Assembly: GCA_009781515.1 (NCBI GenBank)
Contig: WQXY01000008.1
Location: 1-64,000, forward strand
Reading direction: 5' to 3'
Length of the DNA: 64,000 bases
Origin: Oscillospiraceae bacterium
GTDB taxonomy: Bacteria > Bacillota > Clostridia > Oscillospirales > Oscillospiraceae
Shown: positions 10,712-18,175 of the stretch, in pieces
Position numbering within the stretch: position 1 is the stretch's first letter
Layout: each line of letters opens with the position of its first letter
The notes under the pieces: model-generated
Told to the model about the DNA's origin: nothing
Databases searched by the model: none
What the model saw: the letters and a program-made list of their open reading frames with translations, nothing else
Program-made: the position numbers and the translations under genes

Positions 10712-12757
10712 CTAATCGAGCACCAAACTGTTGATGTCGATTATCAGGCTGATTGAGCCGTCGCCGAGGACTGCGCAACCGCCGATGCCGTGCATTCCGA
10801 TGTTGTGCTTTTGGATATATTCGGGGAGCGGCTTGATAACGGCTTGCTGCTCGCCGATAAGCTCGTCTACAAACAGGCAGAATGTGGCTGTGTCTGTAGT
10901 AATCATGACTAAAATACCGTCGTCAAAGTTTTCAAAATCAGAAGCGATATTAAATATCCGATAGAGACGCAGCACGGGGTAACACTCGCCGCGTATCATT
11001 ATCATTTCGCTGCCGTCCGGATCAAGGAAAACATCACCCTCGTTTGGCTTAAATGACTCTTGAATGGAGAGCATCGGTACGATAAAGACAAGGCTGCCGA
11101 CACGAAGCTTCATTCCGTCGATGATTGCAAGTGTGAGCGGAATGCGGATTTGCACGGTCATGCCCTCGCCCGGTGTGCTTTCTAAGGATATTGTGCCGCC
11201 GACCTTGTCGATATTACGTCTTACAACGTCCATTCCGACACCGCGACCGGAAAACTCGGTGACTTCTTCGTTTGTTGAGAAGCCCGGAGCAAAAATCATG
11301 TGGTAGACTTCTTTGTCGGTGTACTCGTGATCGGGTTTTGTTGTAATGCCTCTTTCGTTTGCTTTGCGTAAAATTGCATTACGGTCAAGCCCTTGACCGT
11401 CGTCGGATATGAGAATTACAACGTCGCCGCCTGCGCTGCGAGCTTCAAGAGTGAGCTTGCCCATGGCGGGCTTGCCTGCTTTGAGGCGAACATCGGGTGT
11501 TTCAATGCCATGGTCAACAGCGTTGCGGATAAGGTGCATGAGCGGGTCAGACAAGGTGTCGATGATGTTTTTGTCAACTTCGGTTTCTTCACCGATAAGA
11601 ATAAGTTCGACCTCTTTGCCGACTTTTTTACTGACATCTCTGACGATGCGGTGCATTTTTTGGAAAGAGTTTGAGACAGGAAGCATACGAATTGACATGA
11701 CAATATCCTGCAACTCGTTGATGAGCTTGCGAAGCTCCTGACTGCTGCGCTCGAATGAGTCGATGTGCATATTTGTAACCTCGGGGTTTTTTGTAACCAT
11801 AGACTCTGTGGTTACGATTTCACCCATGAGGTTCATAAGTTTGTCGAGTTTGTTTACATTGACGCTGATGAAGTTTTGCTTAACAGCTTCGCCTGTTGAA
11901 ACAGGCTTCTCGTCAACTACTTTGTCTGCAGTTTCGTCAACAACGGGCTTAACGCGCATTGCTTCGGGAAGCTCTTCGCTGTCGGGTGCCATTAAAGTCA
12001 TTGTTGTGCTGGCAACATACATTATGCCGTCAACGAGTTTTTGAATTGACTCTTGGCTCTCTTCGCTTTGAGCAAACATGATAAATCCGTGAGCTATGAT
12101 ATCTTCACAGCAATCACTGTCTTCGATGTCTGCCGGAATATGCATTATGTTTGTGCAATGGTCTTGCAGACCGTTGACAACTGTGAATGCACGCAGGTTT
12201 TCCATTTGACAGCCTGTGTCAAAGAGTACCTTAATTTTGTAAATAGGAGCAACACTGCTTACGACTTCCGCTTCCGAACCTGCGGCTGCAGTTGCGGCAG
12301 GAGCCGCATCGGCACCACCGGCATCTCCGCTTGCGGGAGCAGGAGCGTCTCCCATTATGGTTAAAGTATATTTTTGAATTTTCTCGGAAAGGTCTGAAAA
12401 ATCGCCGTCGGACTCTGCGCCGGAAAGGAGCTTATCAACCTCTGCCTTAAATTTATCGCTCGCAGCAAGAACAAGCTCGGTAACACCCTCAACCATGTCG
12501 GCATCGGTACGTGTTTTACCGGCTCGTATATTATCAAACATATCTTCGAGTGCATGTGCAAGCTTTGCAAGATTATCAAACGACATCATAGCCGCAGAAC
12601 CTTTGATCGTGTGCATAACCCGAAAAATCTCGTCTATATGCTCAGCGGCAAGGTTTTTGGCCTTTTCGCTTTGCAAAAGAGTCTCTTCGAGTGCTTCAAG
12701 CAGTTGTTGTGTTTCAAAAATGAACACATCAAGCATAGGATCTAGTTCACGCATCAT
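10712..12757 (-). CDS. cheA: Chemotaxis histidine kinase CheA
   Basis: A 681-residue cytoplasmic kinase with all five domains. P1 (HPt) carries the phospho-histidine H49 in MHTIKGSAAMM. An Ala-rich linker (about 138-165) leads to a P2-like CheY-binding domain (about 170-255). P3 dimerisation helices follow (V-N-K-L-D-K-L-MNLMGEIV). The ATPase domain has HLIRNAVDHGIE, DDGQGLD and GRGVGMDVV. The C-terminal P5 is CheW-like. It phosphorylates CheY in response to receptor arrays. It is the last gene of cheC-cheD-cheY-cheA on the minus strand, apart from cheW and cheR on the plus strand. Confidence 0.97.
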   Translation of the reverse strand: MMRELDPMLDVFIFETQQLLEALEETLLQSEKAKNLAAEHIDEIFRVMHTIKGSAAMMSFDNLAKLAHALEDMFDNIRAGKTRTDADMVEGVTELVLAASDKFKAEVDKLLSGAESDGDFSDLSEKIQKYTLTIMGDAPAPASGDAGGADAAPAATAAAGSEAEVVSSVAPIYKIKVLFDTGCQMENLRAFTVVNGLQDHCTNIMHIPADIEDSDCCEDIIAHGFIMFAQSEESQESIQKLVDGIMYVASTTMTLMAPDSEELPEAMRVKPVVDETADKVVDEKPVSTGEAVKQNFISVNVNKLDKLMNLMGEIVTTESMVTKNPEVTNMHIDSFERSSQELRKLINELQDIVMSIRMLPVSNSFQKMHRIVRDVSKKVGKEVELILIGEETEVDKNIIDTLSDPLMHLIRNAVDHGIETPDVRLKAGKPAMGKLTLEARSAGGDVVILISDDGQGLDRNAILRKANERGITTKPDHEYTDKEVYHMIFAPGFSTNEEVTEFSGRGVGMDVVRRNIDKVGGTISLESTPGEGMTVQIRIPLTLAIIDGMKLRVGSLVFIVPMLSIQESFKPNEGDVFLDPDGSEMIMIRGECYPVLRLYRIFNIASDFENFDDGILVMITTDTATFCLFVDELIGEQQAVIKPLPEYIQKHNIGMHGIGGCAVLGDGSISLIIDINSLVLD

Positions 12758-12799
12758 AAGTTACCTACCATTTCATAGAACTATTGTACTTTGCTAACA

Positions 12800-13156
12800 T
12801 TAACCTAATTTTTTAATTGCCGCAATGATGCCTTCCTCTTTGAACGGCTTGACTATAAAGCCCTTTGCTCCCGATACGATTGCATCGCGAACCATGGCTT
12901 CCTGACCCATTGCGGAAACCATAACGACCTTTGATTGAGGGTCGATTTTTGTGATTTCCTTGAGAGCGTCAAGTCCTGTCATTTCAGGCATTGTGATGTC
13001 CATTGTGACGATATCCGGCGAAAGATCCTGATACATTTGGACTGCGATTGCGCCATTCTCTGCCTCTCCAACGACCTCATAGCCGTTTTTGGTCAGCATG
13101 TTCTTGATCGAAATCCGCATGAACGCAGCATCGTCAACGATTAAGACTGTTGCCAT
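12800..13156 (-). CDS. cheY: Chemotaxis response regulator CheY
   Basis: A 118-residue single receiver domain: D8/D9 (IVDD), phospho-acceptor aspartate in VTMDITMPEMTG, the switch Ser/Thr in MVSAMG and the lysine in IVKPF. It lacks an output domain, as expected for CheY, and looks like the Bacillus/Thermotoga form. CheY-P binds FliM and FliY at the switch. It is directly upstream of cheA; AGGAGG precedes the start. Confidence 0.95.
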   Translation of the reverse strand: MATVLIVDDAAFMRISIKNMLTKNGYEVVGEAENGAIAVQMYQDLSPDIVTMDITMPEMTGLDALKEITKIDPQSKVVMVSAMGQEAMVRDAIVSGAKGFIVKPFKEEGIIAAIKKLG

Positions 13157-13193
13157 TGTAGTTCCTCCTAAGTAAACAAATATTCAATATCCT

Positions 13194-13219
13194 ATATCGA
13201 TGTGTAAAAATCTTAGTTA
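13194..13219 (-). promoter_or_regulatory. Possible sigma28 promoter for cheY-cheA
   Basis: Minus strand: TAAC (13216-13219), 14 bases, ATCGATAT (13194-13201). This resembles the sigma28 pattern seen elsewhere in the window (TAAW-N15/16-NNCGATAW) and lies about 38 bases before cheY. It overlaps the cheD stop codon. Confidence 0.35.
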
Positions 13220-13699
13220 GATAAATTTTTCGCCCAATCCAACTGTTTTTATTTTCAACGCACCGTTTTCCATATCAAGCTCAATTGTTCGTCCGTGTGT
13301 GCCGCCTGTATCATTTGCGTGCACAGGGATTGACAATTGTCTTAATATTGCAAGACCTGCAGCGGCGTTACGCTCGCCGATTTTTAACAAATCGTTATTT
13401 TGGCTGACACCTCTAAACATGTGTGCTCCGCCGGTAATCTTTGCGACAAGTGCAGCTTTGGTAACACCCATACGGCCTAACTGGTTGATGAGTTCAATAA
13501 CTGCAGAGTCAACAAACTTGGCAATGTTTTGCCCTTCAAAACCCTTGTATGTTGGTAGCATACAGTGAGCCATGCCTCCGATTTTCTTAGCTCTGTCATA
13601 AAGTGTAATTCCTACACATGAGCCAAGACCTAACGTAGTAAGTATATCGGGGGCTTTAGCAACCTTTAAGTCAGCCATGCCTACAATGATTGTTGCCAT
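13217..13699 (-). CDS. cheD: Chemoreceptor glutamine deamidase CheD
   Basis: A 160-residue protein with the CheD signature TLGLGSCVGITLYD, containing the catalytic cysteine, and the paired histidine in GGMAHCMLP. CheD deamidates receptor glutamines and, in Bacillus, also binds CheC and raises its CheY-P phosphatase activity. Here cheC lies directly upstream with one base between the genes, which fits that partnership. The start is at 13699. Confidence 0.95.
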   Translation of the reverse strand: MATIIVGMADLKVAKAPDILTTLGLGSCVGITLYDRAKKIGGMAHCMLPTYKGFEGQNIAKFVDSAVIELINQLGRMGVTKAALVAKITGGAHMFRGVSQNNDLLKIGERNAAAGLAILRQLSIPVHANDTGGTHGRTIELDMENGALKIKTVGLGEKFI

Positions 13700-13700
13700 A

Positions 13701-14333
13701 TTAATCTTCCAATCCTAAAGCTTTCAGTAGCATTTTATACGAATAATAGTCAGGAATCAAGAAAAAATGTCCGTTTACATCGCCGGAGGGGTCATTAAAG
13801 CGTGTATTTAAGAACAAAACGCTGTCGCCGATAGTTCCGTACTCAATTGTAGCTATGCTTATAATCGCGCCGAGCATATCAACTGCAAGTTGCGGAACAG
13901 TGGGTGTGGCACCGAGTCCGGAAAACGATGAGATAGCTGAAAGGAACGAACCGACAAGGATATTTGCAATTTCTAAAAGTGTGTCCTGCTCCAATTCCGT
14001 GAGTGCAAACTCGGGGTCGGTTGTATCGCGGGCGGGTTCGTGGAGTGCTTGCGAGACCATTGCCATTGCGTCTTTCATGCCGAGCAGCAGAAGTATATAT
14101 CCGTTGAGATCGCCAGACACATCGATTAATACTCCGGCAACAAGGGTTTCAGGACCGTCGAGAACATTAACTATTTCGCTGAAAGGTACAACAGACGCTT
14201 CGGGTACACTCATGACTATTTTGCGGTCGAGAAGACCCGCTAAAGCGGAAGCAGCATGTCCTGCTCCTATATTACCAATTTCTTTGAAAACGTCAAGATG
14301 TTTTGCTAAGATATTATCATGTGGATCGCTCAT
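13701..14333 (-). CDS. cheC: CheY-P phosphatase CheC
   Basis: A 210-residue protein with both active-site helices of the CheC/FliY/CheX family: EIGNIGAGHA near residue 18 and LLEIANILVGSFLSA near residue 118 (E-x-x-N in each). It removes phosphate from CheY-P and works with CheD. It is the first gene of the minus-strand che operon and diverges from the FliK-like gene at 14425. Confidence 0.95.
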   Translation of the reverse strand: MSDPHDNILAKHLDVFKEIGNIGAGHAASALAGLLDRKIVMSVPEASVVPFSEIVNVLDGPETLVAGVLIDVSGDLNGYILLLLGMKDAMAMVSQALHEPARDTTDPEFALTELEQDTLLEIANILVGSFLSAISSFSGLGATPTVPQLAVDMLGAIISIATIEYGTIGDSVLFLNTRFNDPSGDVNGHFFLIPDYYSYKMLLKALGLED

Positions 14334-14346
14334 TATCGTATATACC

Positions 14347-14374
14347 TCAAGTGTTTCTATATTTTTTACGATAT
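14347..14374 (+). promoter_or_regulatory. Possible sigma28 promoter for the YlqG-like gene
   Basis: TCAA (14347-14350), 16 bases, TACGATAT (14367-14374), about 50 bases before the ATG at 14425. The same TACGATAT -10 box occurs before the gene at 17087. The -35 differs at one base from TAAA/TAAT. Confidence 0.4.
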
Positions 14375-14424
14375 TGATATTATGCTTAAAAATAATTTCG
14401 GTCTATCAGTAAAGGAGAGCGGGT

Positions 14425-16227
14425 ATGAGAGTTGATGCATCGCAAGTGCTTGCAGGGGGCGGTGTGATTGTAAAATCAGGTACAAGCTCCGTGACTGACG
14501 CGCTTAAAGACGGTGACGAGACAAATATAAAAGCGGAAGATGATTTATCTGTAGGCGAAAAAAGTCTTGTCAGGGAATTTACCGATAAGAGCCTTGCGCC
14601 TTATGCTGCCAAACTTGCTGAGTTAAACATGCCTGTAACTGAACAATCGGCTCGTGCGATGCGGGATATTATGTCTCAAAATCCTAAACTTTCTATGGAT
14701 GAGGCTGCTTTCTTGGCGTCGAACAAGCTGACGGGTGACGAGAGTCTTATGAAAGCTGCCTTGGAAGTGCTGTCGGGTGGTGATAAAACCGATGCTATGA
14801 TAGCCAAACTTTTGTCTGCTTTGGAAAACCAAGGTGTCAATAATCCTGACATGGGGCTTCGCAGTGTAAGTGCTCAAAATACAGCACCTTTGACGGAATT
14901 AATCACATTTATCGCAAAGAGTGTTTCTGAGCTTCAAACGATTATAACACAACCCGATAGCAATATGCAATTAAATGTATCAAACACAGAAAGTTTTTTT
15001 ACACAAGATGTAGAAAATGCACTAAATAATACTCAAAACACAGCACAAAACACTCAGAATACGGGGCAAATTCAACAGCCTGCACCGCAAGGTGAAATGC
15101 CTGTGCAAGAGAATGTGCAAAGTGGGGCGCCCGCGACGCCCGCGCCGCAAAGTGAAATAACTATGCAGCCGCAAAGCGAAACGGTGGCACCGCCTCAGCC
15201 TCCCGCGGAGGCTTTACAGCCGCAGGCACAACCGCCGGCGCAGCCTCCCGCGGAGGCTTTACGGTCGGACGCGCTGACCGTATCGGTCAGCGGACAGGAA
15301 GTTGCAGATTTACCTAAAAGCGAGCAGCCGACAGGTGAAATGCCTGTGCAGGACAAACCTTACGAAAATGTAGACAAACAGGTGCAGCCGCAGCCACTGA
15401 CATCGGAAGAACAACAAACGCAGCAGACACAGCAAACACAGCAGCCGCAGCAGCGGCCTGCGCCGTCTGTGAGCAATACAGTGGCAGAACTTCTCTCGGA
15501 AGTGCCGGAGTTCAAAGGCACGCCGCACTCTGCGCTTGAGAGATTTTCCAACATGCTGCTGCGAGTGGCAGGTGACAGCGCGGCTGCTACCGATGAGGCG
15601 GCGCTTGACAAAGACACAAAAATGCTTGCTGCGCAGCTTGATAAAATGTTCACGAAGATAGGCAGAAATGACGAGGGCGCAGGAGCGCGCCTCCGAGAAG
15701 CGCGAGAAGAGCTGTTTGCGCGTCTTTCTTTGGTTGAGGAAGAAATTTCGCGCTCGAGTGGGTCTGCAAGAACCGATTTGCTTACACAAACACAAAAATT
15801 AATGGACCATGTGAGACTACTTAATAATATAGAACAGTTTTTATACATGCAGCTTCCCGTACAGCTCAGTGAGCAACGAAAATCAGCCGAGCTGTACGTC
15901 TTTAAGAGAAAAGGCGGCAAAAAGGCCGACCCCGATAATGTTAATATCCTCCTTGCGATAGATTTGGAATTTATGGGACATTGGGAAGCTCTGCTTAACA
16001 TTAAAGGCAAAGATGTGTATATTAATATGGAAGTGCAAAGTGAAAAAGAAAAAGAGCACTTCATTGAAAATACCGTTTTGCTGCATGAAATGCTCAGTGA
16101 AGAGGGCTTTAAGCTTGTAAATACCAACATAAAAATTTCTCAAGAAGAAACAACGCCCCTGACGGCGCTTCTTGCATTTGACAGATACACAGGCGGGCAT
16201 CAGGGCAAAATAGACTTTTTCCACTAA
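14425..16227 (+). CDS. FliK-like protein (YlqG type)
   Basis: A 600-residue protein of three parts. Residues 1-185 are helical. Residues about 195-350 are a low-complexity Pro/Gln/Thr-rich linker with QQTQQTQQTQQ. Residues about 360-600 end in a compact alpha/beta domain (LPVQLSEQRKSAELYVFKRK, I-D-L-E-F-M-GHWEALLNIKGKDVYINM), which resembles the C-terminal hook-length-control fold. An orphan FlhB C-terminal domain gene follows 25 bases later. The same pair (ylqG-ylqH) is known in Bacillus, where the first is FliK-like and the second FlhB-like. The true FliK is at 57697. Function is unknown; a regulatory partner of export is plausible. Confidence 0.65.
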   Translation: MRVDASQVLAGGGVIVKSGTSSVTDALKDGDETNIKAEDDLSVGEKSLVREFTDKSLAPYAAKLAELNMPVTEQSARAMRDIMSQNPKLSMDEAAFLASNKLTGDESLMKAALEVLSGGDKTDAMIAKLLSALENQGVNNPDMGLRSVSAQNTAPLTELITFIAKSVSELQTIITQPDSNMQLNVSNTESFFTQDVENALNNTQNTAQNTQNTGQIQQPAPQGEMPVQENVQSGAPATPAPQSEITMQPQSETVAPPQPPAEALQPQAQPPAQPPAEALRSDALTVSVSGQEVADLPKSEQPTGEMPVQDKPYENVDKQVQPQPLTSEEQQTQQTQQTQQPQQRPAPSVSNTVAELLSEVPEFKGTPHSALERFSNMLLRVAGDSAAATDEAALDKDTKMLAAQLDKMFTKIGRNDEGAGARLREAREELFARLSLVEEEISRSSGSARTDLLTQTQKLMDHVRLLNNIEQFLYMQLPVQLSEQRKSAELYVFKRKGGKKADPDNVNILLAIDLEFMGHWEALLNIKGKDVYINMEVQSEKEKEHFIENTVLLHEMLSEEGFKLVNTNIKISQEETTPLTALLAFDRYTGGHQGKIDFFH

Positions 16228-16252
16228 ACAAAGCGGGTAATGAGTACATATT

Positions 16253-16549
16253 ATGAGTGAAGAAAAAAGAATTAAACAAGCGGCGGCACTCAGCTACGAC
16301 CCTGCCGATAACGATGTGCCTATTTTGGCGGCGTTCGGCGAGGGAATTATTGCGGAAAAAATCGTAGAAGTGGCAAAAGAAGCCGGAGTTCCGGTAATGC
16401 CGGAACCCGGGCTTACAAATATGCTATCAAAGCTTGCTGTCGGTGATGAGATTGCTCCCGAGATGTATGACGCTGTGGCAAAGGTTCTTGCTTTTGTCAG
16501 TGAGGTTGACAGGACATACGGCGAAAAAATCCGCAGAGGATTTGGCTAA
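16253..16549 (+). CDS. Orphan FlhB C-terminal domain protein (YlqH/FlhX-like)
   Basis: A 98-residue soluble protein that matches the cytoplasmic domain of FlhB: A-A-A-L-S-Y-D-P-ADNDVPILAAFGEG, then ...IAEKIVEVAKEAGVPVMPEP, and a helical end. It has no membrane helices. The self-cleaving NPTH motif of FlhB (present in the full-length FlhB at 28131) is replaced by the DPADND region, so autocleavage is not expected. It may stand in for the FlhB C-terminal fragment, as reported for FlhX-type proteins. Converges with the desulfoferrodoxin gene, with 9 bases between their stops. Confidence 0.8.
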   Translation: MSEEKRIKQAAALSYDPADNDVPILAAFGEGIIAEKIVEVAKEAGVPVMPEPGLTNMLSKLAVGDEIAPEMYDAVAKVLAFVSEVDRTYGEKIRRGFG

Positions 16550-16558
16550 CCGCAGCGG

Positions 16559-16942
16559 TCAAAGGTCGACTTTCCACAAGCCGTGCAGGTTGCAATACGC
16601 ATATACGGCGGTTGCTTTGTCATCAACGATGCAAAACTCGCGACTTGGCTCCGTGCCGGGTTTCAGACACTTGCGCTGAGCGCCCTGCTCGGTTTTTACA
16701 AAAATAAACTCAATGTAATGCTCGGCTTCCATAGGATGCGGAATACTTCCGACCTGCACGTTCAGACTGCACTCTGACATATTTACAAAGGGCACGTGCT
16801 TTTCTACACTTGCATCAACTGTGTTGGGGATAAGCTCGGTCATTTTTTGCCCGCAGCACATAATAGATACTCCCTTATCATCTATTAATCCGATAAGATT
16901 TCCGCAAAGGCCGCACTTAAAAAATATGTGATTATTGTTCAT
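16559..16942 (-). CDS. dfx: Desulfoferrodoxin / superoxide reductase
   Basis: A 127-residue protein with both iron centres. Center I: C10 and C13 (KCGLCGN) and a CC pair near 29-30 (MCCGQKM) form the rubredoxin-like FeS4 site. Center II, which reduces superoxide, has the His ligands in EKHVPFV, IPHPMEAEHYIEF and the Cys/His pair in AYCNLHGLW. It detoxifies superoxide in strict anaerobes without making oxygen. It is the only minus-strand gene inside the motility row and has its own divergent promoter, so it is expressed independently. Confidence 0.93.
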   Translation of the reverse strand: MNNNHIFFKCGLCGNLIGLIDDKGVSIMCCGQKMTELIPNTVDASVEKHVPFVNMSECSLNVQVGSIPHPMEAEHYIEFIFVKTEQGAQRKCLKPGTEPSREFCIVDDKATAVYAYCNLHGLWKVDL

Positions 16943-16976
16943 TATATTTACTTTCCTTTCAAAATTTATAGTTATA

Positions 16977-17005
16977 AGTATAACACTACGCTAATGTTGA
17001 AACAA
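16977..17005 (-). promoter_or_regulatory. Sigma-A-type promoter of dfx
   Basis: Minus strand: -35 TTGTTT (17000-17005), 17 bases, -10 TATACT (16977-16982), about 35 bases before the dfx ATG. It overlaps the plus-strand sigma28-like promoter at 16992-17019, so the two may exclude each other. Confidence 0.5.
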
Positions 17006-17019
17006 TAAAAATACGATAT
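16992..17019 (+). promoter_or_regulatory. Sigma28-type promoter for the hydrolase-J-protein pair
   Basis: TAAT (16992-16995), 16 bases, TACGATAT (17012-17019), 67 bases before the start at 17087. It fits the flagellar sigma28 pattern TAAA-N15-GCCGATAA. Confidence 0.5.
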
Positions 17020-17086
17020 TATTAATAATATTGAAAAAATAGCAAGGATGTGAGATACTACTACAGGATTTCGGAGGAATAGTTTA

Positions 17087-18175
17087 ATGAGTATTGTTAG
17101 CCCGATAAATAATACTACAGCAGCTGATAATGTTGTATATACAAGACAATCAGGAGTTGATCCTCTCGGTGCGATTGCTGAGAACTCCGAAGCGTTTTCG
17201 GCGCTTTTGTCAGAAGCTATAAACGGGTTGACATCAAATACCGGACTTAGTAACAATCCGGGCATGATGGGAATGCCCGGTTCTTTCATGCCAATGCCGT
17301 CGCTCAGCAATACCTTGGAGCAGGCGATTATGACTGCGTCAAACACGGGCGACAGCAACAATGCAATGGTCGCACTGCTTATGCTTATGATGATGATGCA
17401 ATCAAGTCAAGGCGGTGGCGGCGGCGATATGGGCATGATGATGCAGATGATGGCATCCATGATTGGCAACATGCAAGACAAAGAAAACATAAGAGACGAT
17501 TTTATGTTTATGTCGGGTGGCGAGCCGTTTACGCTCGACACTATGGACAGCAGAATATTTAACAGAGCTGTGCCGCATGGTCCTGCGCCCGCTGTGAGCG
17601 GAACAAACCAACCCGTACTGCCGCTTGAGTGGTGGAGACCGACTACGCCTGCGATATCAAGCACAATCAACAACAGAAGTGCATCGCTCTATACGGCGGT
17701 AGTAGACCAGTTTAATGTTGAACAGTCGGAGCGGTATCGCCCGGGGCGTCAGGGAAATACATACTGCAACATTTTTGCATGGGACGTTACCAGAGCAATG
17801 GGTGCGGAACTGCCGTATTACACAGACCCGAAAACCGGAGCGCCGATGATTTATCCGGATATCAAGGGTGCTAAATATATGATGGCAAGAGACATGGATA
17901 AATGGCTTGAGGAGCACGGGCCTAAATACGGCTGGCATCAGGTTGACGCCGAAGCTGCCCAAATGCACGCAAATGCAGGCAGACCTGTTGTAACCTCGGC
18001 AAACCATACAAGCCACATGCAGGTTGTAATCCCGTCAAAGGACGGCAATTACGACCCTGTGCGTGGTGTCGCAATAGCTCAGGCAGGTAGGATTGTTTCA
18101 AACTACATGCATATTTCCGGAATTTACGGAGCAAATACTCTTAAAAATAATATCAGATATTGGGTACATGCATGA
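17087..18175 (+). CDS. Met-rich protein with putative cysteine-hydrolase (CHAP/NlpC-like) domain
   Basis: A 362-residue protein. Residues 58-130 are a low-complexity Met/Gly region (LLMLMMMMQSSQGGGGG and MGMMMQMMASM). Residues about 200-362 look like a papain-like hydrolase: C227 in NTYCNIFAWDVTRAMG, and H307/H310 in SANHTSHMQVV, as in CHAP or NlpC/P60 peptidoglycan hydrolases. No signal peptide is seen, which is typical of flagellar export substrates. It lies in a flagellar region behind a sigma28-like promoter and is followed by a J-domain protein with an ATGA overlap. It could be the wall-opening enzyme for the flagellar rod, since no FlgJ muramidase is seen, but this is inference. The fold is assigned by eye only. 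Confidence 0.6.
   Translation: MSIVSPINNTTAADNVVYTRQSGVDPLGAIAENSEAFSALLSEAINGLTSNTGLSNNPGMMGMPGSFMPMPSLSNTLEQAIMTASNTGDSNNAMVALLMLMMMMQSSQGGGGGDMGMMMQMMASMIGNMQDKENIRDDFMFMSGGEPFTLDTMDSRIFNRAVPHGPAPAVSGTNQPVLPLEWWRPTTPAISSTINNRSASLYTAVVDQFNVEQSERYRPGRQGNTYCNIFAWDVTRAMGAELPYYTDPKTGAPMIYPDIKGAKYMMARDMDKWLEEHGPKYGWHQVDAEAAQMHANAGRPVVTSANHTSHMQVVIPSKDGNYDPVRGVAIAQAGRIVSNYMHISGIYGANTLKNNIRYWVHA

Noticed and set aside
15360-16130. A 256-codon minus-strand open frame rich in Ser and Cys
   Set aside because: Shadow of the YlqG-like gene; no ribosome site, no recognisable domain, and composition typical of an antisense frame.
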